Origin: Paenibacillus sp. FSL H8-0048
Lineage (GTDB): Bacteria; Bacillota; Bacilli; Paenibacillales; Paenibacillaceae
Length of the DNA stretch: 64,000 bases
Assembly (NCBI RefSeq): GCF_038002825.1
Contig: NZ_JBBODF010000001.1
Location: 186,001-250,000, forward strand
Direction of reading: 5' to 3'
The notes below the pieces were generated by a model, which worked only from the letters and a program-made list of their open reading frames with translations, ran no database searches and was not told the origin of the DNA. A program made the translations under genes and the position numbers. This document shows positions 17,768 to 27,584 of this stretch, piece after piece; the stretch's first letter is position 1, and every line of letters starts with the position of its first letter.

Positions 17768-20700
17768 ATGGAGCAGAACGTGGAGAGAAGAAAGAGATTT
17801 GAGCTGTTGATGAAGCAGGGGGAGATTCCGCCTGCCATGATTGATCCTTATTTTGTAGACGGACAGATTGAACGGGTGGAGATTAGCCGCGGCAACCATG
17901 ACTGGCATATCGTGATTGCGAAGACAACCCTGATTCCCGCCCAGACCTACCGGGCCTTTATCCTAAGAATGCGTGAGAAGCTGCAGCATATTGCCAAGGT
18001 CAGCTTCTTGTTCCTATATGATGATACTGTAAGCAGAGCCGATATTGTGCAGGAGTACTGGAGCATGTTCCTCGAGTGGGTCCAGCGTGAGATTCCTTCC
18101 GTCAACGGTTGGCTGACGCGTTCCAGTCAGGAACTGCGGGACGGTACGCTCATCCTGAGTCTGAATGATACCATGTCACTTGAGCTGGCCCGCAAGAAGG
18201 GTATCGAAGCCGCCATTATTAAATATTATGATAAATATTTCGCACTTCCCCTCAAGGTTAAGCTGCAAATGGCCGAGGACGAGAGTAAGAGCAAAGCGGA
18301 TGCCTATGAGGAATTCCAGCAGAAGCTCCAGCAGGAGCAGCGTGAACTGGTAGAGCTCATGATGATGAATAGCGAGCCGGACGAGCCTGAAGAAGCCGGG
18401 GACCCGAATGAGGTCATTAAGCTTCAGGTAGGGAATGACATCAAAGAGCAGGCCGTCTCCATTCTGGAGATTCAGGATGAAGAGAAGAAGATTACGATCC
18501 AGGGGACGATCTTCGGGCTGGACCGCAAGGAGCTGCGTAACGGAAATACGCTGTTCACCTTCTGCATTACGGACTTTACAGACTCCCTGCAGATGAAGAT
18601 GTTCGCCAAGACCAAGGAAGAGCTGAAGATCATGGGGCAGCTGGCTAACGGCAAATGGGTCCGGGCGCGCGGCAAAGTGGAATATGACCGGTTCATGCAG
18701 ATTCCCGAGCTGGTGATGATTCCTTCGGATCTGGCCGAGGTGTCGGCGCCGCCTGCCCGTAAGGACAATGCCAAGGAGAAGCGTGTGGAGTTCCACTTGC
18801 ATACGACTATGAGCACGATGGATGCGGTAGCACCGATTGATGCCTATGTCAAAACAGCGGCGAAATGGGGCCACCCGGCGCTTGCAGTTACCGATCACGG
18901 CAATGTTCAGAGCTTCCCGGATGCGAATCACGCCGCCCATAAGCATAAGCTCAAGATGCTCTACGGTGTGGAGGCTAATGTCGTCAATGATGCGGTTAAC
19001 ATCGTGGAGAATGCGCAGCCGCTGGAGCTCAAGACAGCAACCTATGTCGTCTTCGACATCGAAACTACAGGCCTGTCGATCACACGCAATAACATCACGG
19101 AGCTTGCCGCGATCAAGATGTGCGAAGGCAAGGAGCTGGGCCGTTACACTACCTTTGTCAACCCGCATGAGAAAATCCCTTACCACATCCAGCAGTTGAC
19201 GAACATTACGGATGAAATGGTCAAGGATGCCCCGGATCTGGAACCGGTACTGGGGGAGTTCGTGGAATTCGTAGGAGACAGCATTCTCGTTGCGCACAAC
19301 GCACGTTTTGATATGGGCTTCATTCAGGCTTCCCTGAAAAGGCTGGGACAGCCTGAGCTGCCGAATCCATCACTCGATACGCTGGAGCTGGCGCGTCTGC
19401 TTTTCCCGAGTATGAAGAATCACCGGCTCAATACGCTTGCTGACAAGTACAAGGTACTGCTAGAGAGCCATCACCGTGCGGTGGATGATACGATTGCACT
19501 GGGCGGTATTCTGAACGGTCTGCTGGCTGATGCGGAGAAGATGAAGGGCTTAACCCGGCTGGACCGGCTGAATGATTATGTAGGTAATGACCTGTCGAAT
19601 GTACGTCCGTTTCACTGCGGCATCTATGCACTGAATCCGGCCGGCAAAAAGAACCTCTATAAGCTGATTTCTATGTCGCATACCGAGTACTACAAGCGGG
19701 TACCCTGCATTCCCAAATCGAAGCTTGAAGAGCATCGTGACGGACTGCTCGTCATATCCGGCTGTGAGCGGGGCGAGTTCTTCGAGGCTGTGCTGAACAA
19801 AACCGTGGAAGAGGCGATTGAGGTTGCCCAGTTCTATGATGTGCTGGAAATCCAGCCGCTGACCATGTACATGCATCTGGTGGATAAAGGGTTCGTAGCG
19901 AGTCCAGAGGACCTTCGGGGTGTTGTACGCAAAATCTGTGAGATCGGCGAGCAGATGAACAAGCCGGTGATAGCCACCGGGAATGTGCACTATCTGGAGC
20001 CGCGCGATAAGCTGTTCCGCGATATTACAATCCACGGGATTACCGGATTCAGTCCGCTGAAGGACCAGAACAAGCCGGATGCCCACTTCCGTACAACTGA
20101 TGAGATGCTTGCCGAGTTCGAATACCTGGGTGCAGCCAAAGCGAAGGAGGTCGTGGTCACGAATACGGTTGAGCTGGCTGAGCGGTTCGAGGAATACGAT
20201 CTGTTCCCAAGCGATCTCTTCACGCCTATTATTGAAGGGGCGGATGATGAGATCCGCAATACCTGCTATGACACAGCCAAATCGATCTACGGAGAGGAGC
20301 TGCCTGAGGTTGTGGTTGCCCGTCTGGAGAAGGAGCTTGCCCCGATTATTAAATACGGGTTCTCCGCCAACTATCTGATCTCGGAACGGCTTGTCAAAAA
20401 GTCGAACCAGGACGGTTATCTCGTCGGTTCCCGTGGCTCGGTAGGCTCGTCTGTAGTGGCAACATTCCTTGGCATCTCGGAGGTTAACCCGCTTCCGGCT
20501 CACTATATTTGTGCCAATTCGGAATGCCGGCACAGCGAATGGTTCCTGGACGGAAGTGTGCCAAGCGGCTTCGACCTGCCGGATAAGGACTGTCCGGATT
20601 GCGGCGGCAAGCTTAAGGGAGAGGGCCAGGATATTCCGTTTGAGACCTTCCTGGGCTTCAAAGGGGACAAGGTTCCCGATATCGATCTTAACTTCTCCGG

Positions 20701-22099
20701 GGAGTATCAGCCGAACGCCCATAATTTTACCAAAACGATGTTCGGTCCTGATAATGTATTCCGTGCGGGGACCATTGGTACGGTGGCGGAGAAGACCGCC
20801 TTCGGCTTCACCAAGAAATATGAAGAGCATCACCAGAAGCGCTGGCGCGGTGCGGAGGTCGGACGGCTTGCCGCCGGCTGTACCGGTGTGAAGCGCAGTA
20901 CGGGGCAGCACCCCGGCGGTATCGTAGTTTTGCCGGACTACATGGAGATTGAAGATATCACTCCGGTGCAGTTCCCGGCGGATGACGTTACAGCTGAGTG
21001 GAAGACTACCCATTTCGACTATCACGCCTTCGATGCCAATCTGCTCAAGCTCGATATTCTCGGCCACGATGATCCGACCATGATGCGCATGCTGCAGGAT
21101 CTGACCGGCGTAGACCCGACGACCATTCCGATGAATGATCCGAAGGTCATGAGCATGTTCAACTCCACAGATGCGCTGGGAGTGAGGCCCGATCAGATCC
21201 GAACCCCGGTAGCTACTTATGGGGTGCCGGAGATGGGGACGAAATTCGTCCGTCAGATGCTTGTGGAAGCGAAGCCGTCCAGCTTTGCCGACTTGCTGCA
21301 GATTTCCGGGCTGTCCCACGGAACCGGCGTATGGCTGGGAAATGCTCAGGAGCTGATCAAGAACAATACCTGCAACATTAAGACGGTAATCGGCTGCCGT
21401 GACGATATTATGCTCTATCTGATCTATAAGGCGGGCATGGATGCCAGTCTGGCTTTCAAAATTACGGAGAGCGTGCGTAAAGGGAAGGGCCTGCCGCCGG
21501 AGTGGATCGAGGAGATGAAGAATTGCAAGGTGCCGCAGTGGTACATTGATTCCTGTCTCAAAATCCAGTACATGTTCCCGAAGGCCCATGCCGCGGCTTA
21601 TGTTATTTCAGCGGTGCGCACTGCCTTCTTCAAGCTGTATCATCCGATAGAATACTATGCAACTTACTTCTCTGTCCGTGCTGCGGATTTCGATATCGAG
21701 CTGTGCTGCAAAGGCTACGAAGCCATTGCGCGCCAGCTGGTAGAGATTGAAGCCAAGGGCTTCCAGGCGCTGCCTAAGGAAAAAGCCATGCTTCCGGTGC
21801 TGGAGATGGCCCTGGAGATGACGGCACGCGGCTTCACCTTTAAGAACATTGATCTGTACCGCTCAGATGCTACCAAATTCACGGTGGACGGTACCAGCCT
21901 GATTCCTCCGTTCTCTTCGCTTGCCGGGATTGGGGATAATGCTGCCATTAATATCGCCGCTGCCAAGGACGCAGGCGAGTTCCTCTCCATTGAGGATTTT
22001 CAGCAGAAATCCAAGGCCAGTAAAACGGTGATAGAGCTGCTCACAGGAATGGGCTGCTTCCGCGGATTGCCGGAGAGCAACCAGCTTTCGCTGTTCTGA
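17768..22099 (+). CDS. polC: DNA polymerase III alpha subunit, PolC type
   Basis: A 1443-residue replicative polymerase of low-GC Gram-positives. Order: N-terminal domains; an OB-type domain (about 230-330); a PHP domain starting at EFHLHTTMSTMDAV; a 3'-5' exonuclease inserted into the PHP domain, with VFDIETTGLS near 430 and later HRAVDDT; a zinc-type cluster CANSEC with CPDCGG near 914-950; and the polymerase palm with PDIDLNFSGEYQPNAH near 969, then thumb and tail. It extends the leading strand with the sliding clamp. The ATG follows TTAGGTGGGGAATGC. Length is normal and no frameshift is seen. Confidence 0.98.
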   Translation: MEQNVERRKRFELLMKQGEIPPAMIDPYFVDGQIERVEISRGNHDWHIVIAKTTLIPAQTYRAFILRMREKLQHIAKVSFLFLYDDTVSRADIVQEYWSMFLEWVQREIPSVNGWLTRSSQELRDGTLILSLNDTMSLELARKKGIEAAIIKYYDKYFALPLKVKLQMAEDESKSKADAYEEFQQKLQQEQRELVELMMMNSEPDEPEEAGDPNEVIKLQVGNDIKEQAVSILEIQDEEKKITIQGTIFGLDRKELRNGNTLFTFCITDFTDSLQMKMFAKTKEELKIMGQLANGKWVRARGKVEYDRFMQIPELVMIPSDLAEVSAPPARKDNAKEKRVEFHLHTTMSTMDAVAPIDAYVKTAAKWGHPALAVTDHGNVQSFPDANHAAHKHKLKMLYGVEANVVNDAVNIVENAQPLELKTATYVVFDIETTGLSITRNNITELAAIKMCEGKELGRYTTFVNPHEKIPYHIQQLTNITDEMVKDAPDLEPVLGEFVEFVGDSILVAHNARFDMGFIQASLKRLGQPELPNPSLDTLELARLLFPSMKNHRLNTLADKYKVLLESHHRAVDDTIALGGILNGLLADAEKMKGLTRLDRLNDYVGNDLSNVRPFHCGIYALNPAGKKNLYKLISMSHTEYYKRVPCIPKSKLEEHRDGLLVISGCERGEFFEAVLNKTVEEAIEVAQFYDVLEIQPLTMYMHLVDKGFVASPEDLRGVVRKICEIGEQMNKPVIATGNVHYLEPRDKLFRDITIHGITGFSPLKDQNKPDAHFRTTDEMLAEFEYLGAAKAKEVVVTNTVELAERFEEYDLFPSDLFTPIIEGADDEIRNTCYDTAKSIYGEELPEVVVARLEKELAPIIKYGFSANYLISERLVKKSNQDGYLVGSRGSVGSSVVATFLGISEVNPLPAHYICANSECRHSEWFLDGSVPSGFDLPDKDCPDCGGKLKGEGQDIPFETFLGFKGDKVPDIDLNFSGEYQPNAHNFTKTMFGPDNVFRAGTIGTVAEKTAFGFTKKYEEHHQKRWRGAEVGRLAAGCTGVKRSTGQHPGGIVVLPDYMEIEDITPVQFPADDVTAEWKTTHFDYHAFDANLLKLDILGHDDPTMMRMLQDLTGVDPTTIPMNDPKVMSMFNSTDALGVRPDQIRTPVATYGVPEMGTKFVRQMLVEAKPSSFADLLQISGLSHGTGVWLGNAQELIKNNTCNIKTVIGCRDDIMLYLIYKAGMDASLAFKITESVRKGKGLPPEWIEEMKNCKVPQWYIDSCLKIQYMFPKAHAAAYVISAVRTAFFKLYHPIEYYATYFSVRAADFDIELCCKGYEAIARQLVEIEAKGFQALPKEKAMLPVLEMALEMTARGFTFKNIDLYRSDATKFTVDGTSLIPPFSSLAGIGDNAAINIAAAKDAGEFLSIEDFQQKSKASKTVIELLTGMGCFRGLPESNQLSLF

Positions 22100-22169
22100 C
22101 GGCTGCCCGAAGTGGCAGGATGTACAGCCCTCTATTGACCTCTTAGAAAGGGGAGTCAAGGGCTGGTAC

Positions 22170-22198
22170 TTGTCAGTGCTGCCTCACTATGGTATAAT
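22170..22198 (+). promoter_or_regulatory. Strong sigma-A promoter of the rimP-nusA-infB operon
   Basis: TTGTCA (22170-22175), a 17-base spacer and a consensus TATAAT (22193-22198), preceded by TGG that makes it an extended -10. It serves the whole rimP to ribF run. Confidence 0.85.
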
Positions 22199-22231
22199 TT
22201 TTTTGGTAATAATGAGATAAGTCCGTTGTGT

Positions 22232-22255
22232 AAAGAGTGGGGAAACCCACTCTTT
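22232..22255 (+). promoter_or_regulatory. GAAA-tetraloop hairpin in the rimP leader
   Basis: AAAGAGTGGG (22232-22241) pairs perfectly with CCCACTCTTT (22246-22255) over a GAAA tetraloop. It lies about 28 bases after the predicted transcription start and 46 bases before the rimP start. The tail ATCTTTGG is not a good T run, so an RNA-stability or regulatory role is likelier than full termination. Confidence 0.65.
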
Positions 22256-22301
22256 ATCTTTGGTATATAGCAAAAGACAAGTTCGTGGAGGTAATCTTCT
22301 T

Positions 22302-22769
22302 TTGAGCACACCCAAATCCAAAATTAAACAAACGGTAGAGCAGCTGCTCGGGTCCTATCTCGAGGACAATGGTTTCGAACTGGTGGACGTTGAATACGTG
22401 AAGGAAGGCTCCAACTGGTTTCTGCGCGTATTCGTAGACAAAGAAGGCGGCATCGATATCGATGACTGCGGTACCATCAGCGAATATATCAGCCAGAAGC
22501 TGGATGAGAATGATCCGTTCTCCGAAGCGTATTTCCTTGAAGTCTCCTCGCCGGGAGCTGAGCGTCCGCTCAAGAAAGCTGCGGATGTCGCCAAGGCGGT
22601 AGGCAAGGACGTATATGTAACGGTCTATGAGCCGATTCAAGGACTCAAAGAATTCGAAGGCCGTTTGCTATCATTCGAGAACGAGGAACTGCTCATCTCC
22701 GCGGGCAAAAAAGAACATGTGGTACCTTACGCCAAGGTCGCCAGTGCGAGATTGGCCATTATTTTTTAA
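22302..22769 (+). CDS. rimP: Ribosome maturation factor RimP
   Basis: A 155-residue protein for 30S assembly. The TTG at 22302 is chosen because GGAGGT stands 9 bases before it; an upstream in-frame start at 22260 lacks a site. Family landmarks are ELVDVEYVKEGSNWFLRVFV, IDIDDCGTISEYISQKLDE and the EVSSPGAERPL strand. It precedes nusA, as in nearly all bacteria. No unusual feature. Confidence 0.96.
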   Translation: MSTPKSKIKQTVEQLLGSYLEDNGFELVDVEYVKEGSNWFLRVFVDKEGGIDIDDCGTISEYISQKLDENDPFSEAYFLEVSSPGAERPLKKAADVAKAVGKDVYVTVYEPIQGLKEFEGRLLSFENEELLISAGKKEHVVPYAKVASARLAIIF

Positions 22770-22795
22770 CGTCTTGAAAGGGGGACCGGAATTTC

Positions 22796-23893
22796 ATGAG
22801 TATGGAGTTTATTGAAGCTATGAATGAACTGGAAAGGGAGAAAGGCATCAGCAAGGATGTGCTGTTCGAAGCCATCGAAGCGGCGCTGATCTCCAGCTAT
22901 AAACGCAATTTCAATGCGGCGCAGAATGTGCGTGTGGATATGAACCGCAACACCGGCGTAATCAAGGTGTTTGCCCGCAAGCTGATTGTGGAGGAGGTTC
23001 TCGATGCACGGACCGAGATCTCGCTCCTGGCTGCACGGGAGATCAACCCGCATTTCCAGCTGGAGGATATCGCCGAGCAGGAAGTCACGCCGCGTGATTT
23101 CGGCCGCATTGCCGCCCAGACTGCGAAGCAGGTGGTTACCCAGCGTATCCGCGAAGCGGAACGCGGCCTGATCTATAACGCTTTTATCGACAAGGAAGAT
23201 GATATTGTAACCGGCCTTGTACAGCGTCAGGATATGCGCAACATCTATGTGGATCTTGGCAAAATCGAGGCGGTTCTTCCGCTGAGCGAGCTGATGCCTG
23301 GAGAAAAGTTCAAGCAGAGCGAGCGTATTAAGGCTTATATCACCAAGGTGGAGAACACGACCAAAGGGCCGCAGATCATGCTGTCCCGCAGTCATCCGGG
23401 TCTCCTGAAGCGTCTGTTCGAGCTGGAGGTGCCGGAGATTTTTGACGGAGTGGTGGAGATTCGTTCCGTTGCCCGCGAAGCCGGCTTCCGTTCTAAGATC
23501 GCCGTGTTCTCACGCAATCCCGAAGTGGACCCGGTGGGTTCCTGCGTAGGCCCGAGAGGCACGCGTGTACAGACCATCGTGACTGAGCTTCGCGGTGAGA
23601 AGATTGATATCGTCAGATATTCCGAGCTGGTGCAGGAGTACGTAGCCAATGCGCTTAGCCCGTCCAAGGTGCTTGAGGTTCAAGTCTTTGAAGCTGAGAA
23701 AATGGCCCGCGTCATTGTTCCTGACTATCAGCTGTCGCTGGCTATCGGTATCAAGGGGCAGAACGCCCGTCTTGCCGCCAAGCTGACCGGCTGGAAGATC
23801 GATATCAAGAGCGAGACGCAGGCGGAGCAGGAATACGGCAGACCCAGATCGTCCAATGATGAAATGCATCAGGATTCCGTCTCCATCGATTAA
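22796..23893 (+). CDS. nusA: Transcription termination/antitermination factor NusA
   Basis: A 365-residue NusA with an N-terminal RNA-polymerase binding domain (to about 125), an S1 domain (about 135-200) and two KH domains including DPVGSCVGPRGTRVQ and AIGIKGQNARLAAKLTGWKI. The acidic C-terminal repeats of the E. coli protein are absent, as is usual in Bacillota. It controls pausing, intrinsic termination and antitermination. The start ATG 22796 follows GAAAGGGGGA. Confidence 0.97.
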   Translation: MSMEFIEAMNELEREKGISKDVLFEAIEAALISSYKRNFNAAQNVRVDMNRNTGVIKVFARKLIVEEVLDARTEISLLAAREINPHFQLEDIAEQEVTPRDFGRIAAQTAKQVVTQRIREAERGLIYNAFIDKEDDIVTGLVQRQDMRNIYVDLGKIEAVLPLSELMPGEKFKQSERIKAYITKVENTTKGPQIMLSRSHPGLLKRLFELEVPEIFDGVVEIRSVAREAGFRSKIAVFSRNPEVDPVGSCVGPRGTRVQTIVTELRGEKIDIVRYSELVQEYVANALSPSKVLEVQVFEAEKMARVIVPDYQLSLAIGIKGQNARLAAKLTGWKIDIKSETQAEQEYGRPRSSNDEMHQDSVSID

Positions 23894-23923
23894 TGAATGC
23901 TGACTGACGGGAGGTGCTTTGTT

Positions 23924-24232
23924 ATGAAGCAAAGAAAGGTGCCGCTGCGTAAATGCGTTGCCAGCCAGGAGATGATGCCCAAGAAAGAGCTGATTCGCGT
24001 GGTGAGAACGCCTGAAGGCGAGGTGCTGATCGACCTGACAGGCAAGAAGTCGGGCCGTGGCGCTTATATCTGCGGTAAACTGGAATACTTTAAGCTAGCA
24101 CAGAAGACCAAAGCACTTGACCGGGCATTGAAATGTCAGGTCAGTCCTGAAATCTATGCCCAGCTTGCCCGGGATTTTGCATCCGTGGAGGAGCAGTTTT
24201 TGGCAGCGAAGGATAGTGAGGACAATGAGTAA
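23924..24232 (+). CDS. ylxR: YlxR family RNA-binding protein
   Basis: A 102-residue basic protein with the YlxR signature RKCVASQEMMPKKELIRVVR and KKSGRGAYICG. The family binds RNA; B. subtilis YlxR has been reported to modulate RNase P activity and glucose-responsive transcription. The ATG at 23924 follows GGGAGGTG, which is much better than the ATG at 23897. It overlaps ylxQ by 8 bases. Confidence 0.93.
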   Translation: MKQRKVPLRKCVASQEMMPKKELIRVVRTPEGEVLIDLTGKKSGRGAYICGKLEYFKLAQKTKALDRALKCQVSPEIYAQLARDFASVEEQFLAAKDSEDNE

Positions 24233-24548
24233 GACACTTTCTTATTTAGGGCTTGCGATGAGAGCAGGCAAGATTGTCACCGGCGATGAGGCTGTGCTTA
24301 AGGCAGTACGGTCTTCAGAGGCGAAGCTGGTCGTCCTGGCAGGTGACGCTTCAGATAATACCCAGAAGAAGTTCCGCGATAAATGCGGGACCTACGATAT
24401 TCCACTAGTAATCGCATTTCACCGGGATGAACTCGGTGCAAGTATTGGTAAGGATCAGCGCGTTGTGCTGGCCGTTACGGATAAAGGATTCGCGGAAATG
24501 ATCTCCAGAACGCTTGGAGATACTGTCGGAGGTGGAGTTATTGACTAA
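24225..24548 (+). CDS. ylxQ: YlxQ, ribosomal protein L7Ae-like
   Basis: A 107-residue L7Ae/L30e-fold protein ([20 protein letters not shown] and [15 protein letters not shown]), a family that binds kink-turn RNA. The ATG at 24225 overlaps the end of ylxR by 8 bases, and the gene itself overlaps the infB start by 8 bases, so ylxR, ylxQ and infB are translationally coupled. The exact role in the nusA operon is not settled in the family. Confidence 0.92.
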   Translation: MSKTLSYLGLAMRAGKIVTGDEAVLKAVRSSEAKLVVLAGDASDNTQKKFRDKCGTYDIPLVIAFHRDELGASIGKDQRVVLAVTDKGFAEMISRTLGDTVGGGVID

Positions 24549-27192
24549 AGAAGATAATAAGGATAAGCTGCGCGTATACGAATACGCCAAGTCTTTGAAC
24601 ATGAGCAGTAAAGAAATTATCACCATTCTGAAGCGTTTGGATGTCCCGGTGAATAATCATATGAGTGTCATGGAGAATGGCTCCGTGAACAAAGTTGAAC
24701 AGTTCTTCAAGGACATCAAGTCAAACGCTGCAGCCAAGCGGGACAACGGCACCAGCAGCCGTCCGGTAGTCACTACCGGTGCGGTAAACGCCGAAGCGCG
24801 CAGTGCTCAGAGTACCAACAAAATTCAATCGGAAAAGCAGGTAGGTATGAACAGTAACCAAAACAACAACCAATCGACGACGTCCCCAAGGCCCCAAAGC
24901 GGACAAGATTCCCGCAGAACACAAACATCAGGCTCCGCTCAGAATTCCCGCCCGCAGGGCAGTTCAAGCAGCAGCCGTCCACAAAACAGCTCCACTGGCA
25001 GCCGCCCGCAGGGCAGCTCCACTGGCAGCCGCCCGCAAGGCAGTTCTACTGGCAGCCGTCCGCAGGGCAGCTCCACTGGCAGCCGCCCGCAAGGCAGCTC
25101 CACTGGCAGCCGTCCGCAGGGCAATTCGACTGGCGGCAGCCGTCCGCAAGGCAGCTCTACTGGCGGAAGCCGCCCACAGGGCAACTCTGCTGGCAGCCGT
25201 CCGCAAGGACAAGGCGGCGCACCGCGTACAGGTGACCGTCCGCAAGGTCAAGGCAATGGGGGCGGAGGCTTTTCACGTAACGACGGCCCTAAGAAGAATA
25301 CCACTGGCGGCAGACCTGGCAGCAACAACAATGGCCAGAAACGCTATGACGACAACAAGGGCGGCAATTATCGCGGCCGTGGCGGTAAGAACAACCGCGG
25401 CAGAAACCAGCCGACCGTATATCGTGAGAAGATTGACAACACGCCTAAGAAGATCATTGTCCGTGGCAGCATGACCGTGGGTGAAACCGCGAAGCTGCTT
25501 CACAAGGATGCTTCGGAAGTGATCAAGAAGCTGATCTCGATGGGAGTTATGGCCACCATCAATCAGGAGCTTGATATCGATACGATTCTGCTGCTGGCCG
25601 GTGAATTCGGCGTAGAAGTAGAAGTGAAGATTCCAGTCGACGAAGACAGCTTCGAGACCATGGAAGAGAATGATTCCGAAGAGGATCTGATGACCCGTCC
25701 ACCGGTTGTAACGATCATGGGTCACGTTGACCATGGTAAAACAACCCTGCTCGATGCCATCCGTTCCACGAATGTAACCGGCGGCGAAGCTGGCGGAATT
25801 ACGCAGCATATCGGTGCTTATCAGGTTGAGATTAATCAGAAGAAAATCACATTCCTTGATACTCCGGGCCATGAAGCGTTCACCGCCATGCGTGCCCGTG
25901 GTGCCCAGGTTACAGATATGACGATTATCGTTGTAGCTGCCGATGACGGTGTAATGCCTCAGACGGTAGAAGCGATCAACCATGCCAAGGCAGCCGGACT
26001 TCCAATCATTGTTGCAGTTAACAAGATTGATAAGCCGGGCGCAGATCCTGACCGGGTGAAGCAGGAGCTTACCAACTATGAGCTGGTGCCGGAAGAGTGG
26101 GGCGGCGATACGATCTTCGTCAACCTGTCGGCTAAGCAGCGTATTAACCTTGAAGAGCTGCTGGAAATGATCCTGCTCGTTGCCGAAGTGAATGAGTACA
26201 AGGCGAACCCGGACAAACGGGCACGCGGTACTGTTATAGAAGCTGAGCTTGACAAGAATCGTGGACCTGTTGCCCGTATTCTCGTGCAGAACGGTACGCT
26301 GAAGGTCGGAGACGCATTTGTAGCGGGTAACTGCTTCGGCCGCGTACGCGCCATGGTGAATGACAAGGGACGCAAAATCAAGGAAGCGGGACCTTCCACT
26401 CCGGTGGAAATTACCGGTCTGACCGAGGTGCCGCAGGCGGGTGATCCGTTCATGGCCTTCGAAGATGAGCGTAAAGCACGCGCGATCTCTGACAGACGTT
26501 CCACAACGCAGCGCCAGTCCGAGCTGAACACGAATACCCGCGTTACGCTGGATGATCTGTTCAAGCACATCAAGGACGGCGAGATCAAGGATCTCAACGT
26601 GATCATCAAGGGTGACGTTCAAGGTTCGGTAGAGGCGCTGAAAGGCTCCTTGGCCAAGATCGAAGTCGAAGGCGTTCGCGTGAAGATCCTTCACAGCGGT
26701 GCCGGTGCGATCACGGAATCCGATATTACCCTGGCAGCAGCCTCCAATGCTATCGTGATCGGCTTCAACGTTCGTCCGGATGCCCAGACGAAAGCGGCAG
26801 CCGAGCAGGAGAAGGTGGATGTGCGTCTGCATAACATCATCTACAATGTCATTGAAGAGATCGAAAGTGCCATGAAGGGCATGCTTGATCCTATCTATAA
26901 AGAGAACGTTATCGGCCATGCCGAAGTGCGCAACGTATTCAAAATCAGCAAAGTGGGCAGTGTCGCAGGTTGTATGGTTACCGACGGCAAAATTACCCGC
27001 AATGCTGAAATGCGCCTGATCCGCAGCGGTATCGTTGTCTTCACAGGCAAAATCGACACCTTGAAGCGTTTCAAAGATGATGCAAAAGAAGTGGCACAGG
27101 GTTATGAATGTGGCATAACTTTGGAACGCTATAATGATGTCGTTGAAGGCGACATTATCGAAGCATTCATCATGGAAACGGTAGAGCGCTAA
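24541..27192 (+). CDS. infB: Translation initiation factor IF-2
   Basis: An 883-residue GTPase that places initiator fMet-tRNA on the 30S subunit. The TTG at 24541 follows GGAGGTGG and overlaps ylxQ. An IF2-N helix module ([16 protein letters not shown]) is followed by a very Gln/Ser/Gly/Pro/Arg-rich region (about residues 65-300) with a tandem array. A second IF2-N module and the G domain then follow, with GHVDHGKTT near 393, DTPGHEAF and NKID, then the beta-barrel and C-terminal fMet-tRNA binding domains. The G domain is complete. The long disordered section is the unusual part. Confidence 0.97.
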   Translation: MTKEDNKDKLRVYEYAKSLNMSSKEIITILKRLDVPVNNHMSVMENGSVNKVEQFFKDIKSNAAAKRDNGTSSRPVVTTGAVNAEARSAQSTNKIQSEKQVGMNSNQNNNQSTTSPRPQSGQDSRRTQTSGSAQNSRPQGSSSSSRPQNSSTGSRPQGSSTGSRPQGSSTGSRPQGSSTGSRPQGSSTGSRPQGNSTGGSRPQGSSTGGSRPQGNSAGSRPQGQGGAPRTGDRPQGQGNGGGGFSRNDGPKKNTTGGRPGSNNNGQKRYDDNKGGNYRGRGGKNNRGRNQPTVYREKIDNTPKKIIVRGSMTVGETAKLLHKDASEVIKKLISMGVMATINQELDIDTILLLAGEFGVEVEVKIPVDEDSFETMEENDSEEDLMTRPPVVTIMGHVDHGKTTLLDAIRSTNVTGGEAGGITQHIGAYQVEINQKKITFLDTPGHEAFTAMRARGAQVTDMTIIVVAADDGVMPQTVEAINHAKAAGLPIIVAVNKIDKPGADPDRVKQELTNYELVPEEWGGDTIFVNLSAKQRINLEELLEMILLVAEVNEYKANPDKRARGTVIEAELDKNRGPVARILVQNGTLKVGDAFVAGNCFGRVRAMVNDKGRKIKEAGPSTPVEITGLTEVPQAGDPFMAFEDERKARAISDRRSTTQRQSELNTNTRVTLDDLFKHIKDGEIKDLNVIIKGDVQGSVEALKGSLAKIEVEGVRVKILHSGAGAITESDITLAAASNAIVIGFNVRPDAQTKAAAEQEKVDVRLHNIIYNVIEEIESAMKGMLDPIYKENVIGHAEVRNVFKISKVGSVAGCMVTDGKITRNAEMRLIRSGIVVFTGKIDTLKRFKDDAKEVAQGYECGITLERYNDVVEGDIIEAFIMETVER
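24945..25209 (+). repeat. In-frame tandem repeat of 27/30 bases in infB
   Basis: Ten SRPQ units, eight of them in regular register starting at 24997, 25024, 25051, 25078, 25105 (27-base period), 25132, 25162 and 25192 (30-base period with one extra Gly codon). The protein unit is GSRPQGSST. Units differ mainly at third codon positions (CGC/CGT, CAG/CAA, AGC/AGT), so the peptide is kept while the DNA has drifted. Confidence 0.9.
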
Positions 27193-27210
27193 GCGAAGAG
27201 GTGAAATAAG

Positions 27211-27558
27211 ATGTCTAAAATCAGAGCGGGACGGGTTGGCGAGCAGATTAAGAAAGAGCTGAGCCAGCTCATCCAAAGCGGACTGAAGGACCCGCGTGTC
27301 GGGTTCGTAACTGTAACTGGCGTTGATGTGACGAACGATCTGTCACAGGCCAAGGTATACCTGAGCGTATTCGGGGACGAGGAGCAGAAGTCAGACTCAC
27401 TTAAGGCGATTGAGAAAGCCAATGGCTTTCTCCGCTCGGAGCTTGGCAAAGCGATCCGCCTGCGCCATACGCCAGAGCTGATCTTCAAAATTGACGAATC
27501 CGTTGCTTACGGAAGTCATATTGAGAAGCTGCTCGGCGAAATCGGCAAAAACGAATAG
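27211..27558 (+). CDS. rbfA: 30S ribosome-binding factor RbfA
   Basis: A 115-residue KH-fold protein for 16S rRNA 5'-end maturation and cold growth, recognised by [39 protein letters not shown] and [13 protein letters not shown]. The ATG follows AAGAGGTGA. It starts only 18 bases behind infB; the ylxP gene that B. subtilis has between these two is not present. Confidence 0.96.
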   Translation: MSKIRAGRVGEQIKKELSQLIQSGLKDPRVGFVTVTGVDVTNDLSQAKVYLSVFGDEEQKSDSLKAIEKANGFLRSELGKAIRLRHTPELIFKIDESVAYGSHIEKLLGEIGKNE

Positions 27559-27584
27559 GCTACGGAACATAAAGGAGACGGCGA

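Noticed and set aside
19550..21589. Long minus-strand open frame of 679 codons opposite polC
   Set aside because: It lies inside the intact polC gene, has no family resemblance and no ribosome binding site; long antisense frames are common opposite codon-biased genes.
22126..22164. Extended imperfect stem between polC and the rimP promoter (GCCC..TTGAC / GTCAA..GGGC)
   Set aside because: Possible polC terminator, but there are mismatches and no T run; too weak to list.
24945..25209. Regular repeats that could look like a CRISPR array
   Set aside because: Units are contiguous without unique spacers, keep one reading frame and encode GSRPQGSST; this is a coding minisatellite.
25273..27276. 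Minus-strand open frame of 667 codons opposite infB
   Set aside because: Antisense shadow of the conserved IF-2 gene; the composition is not protein-like and no domain is seen.
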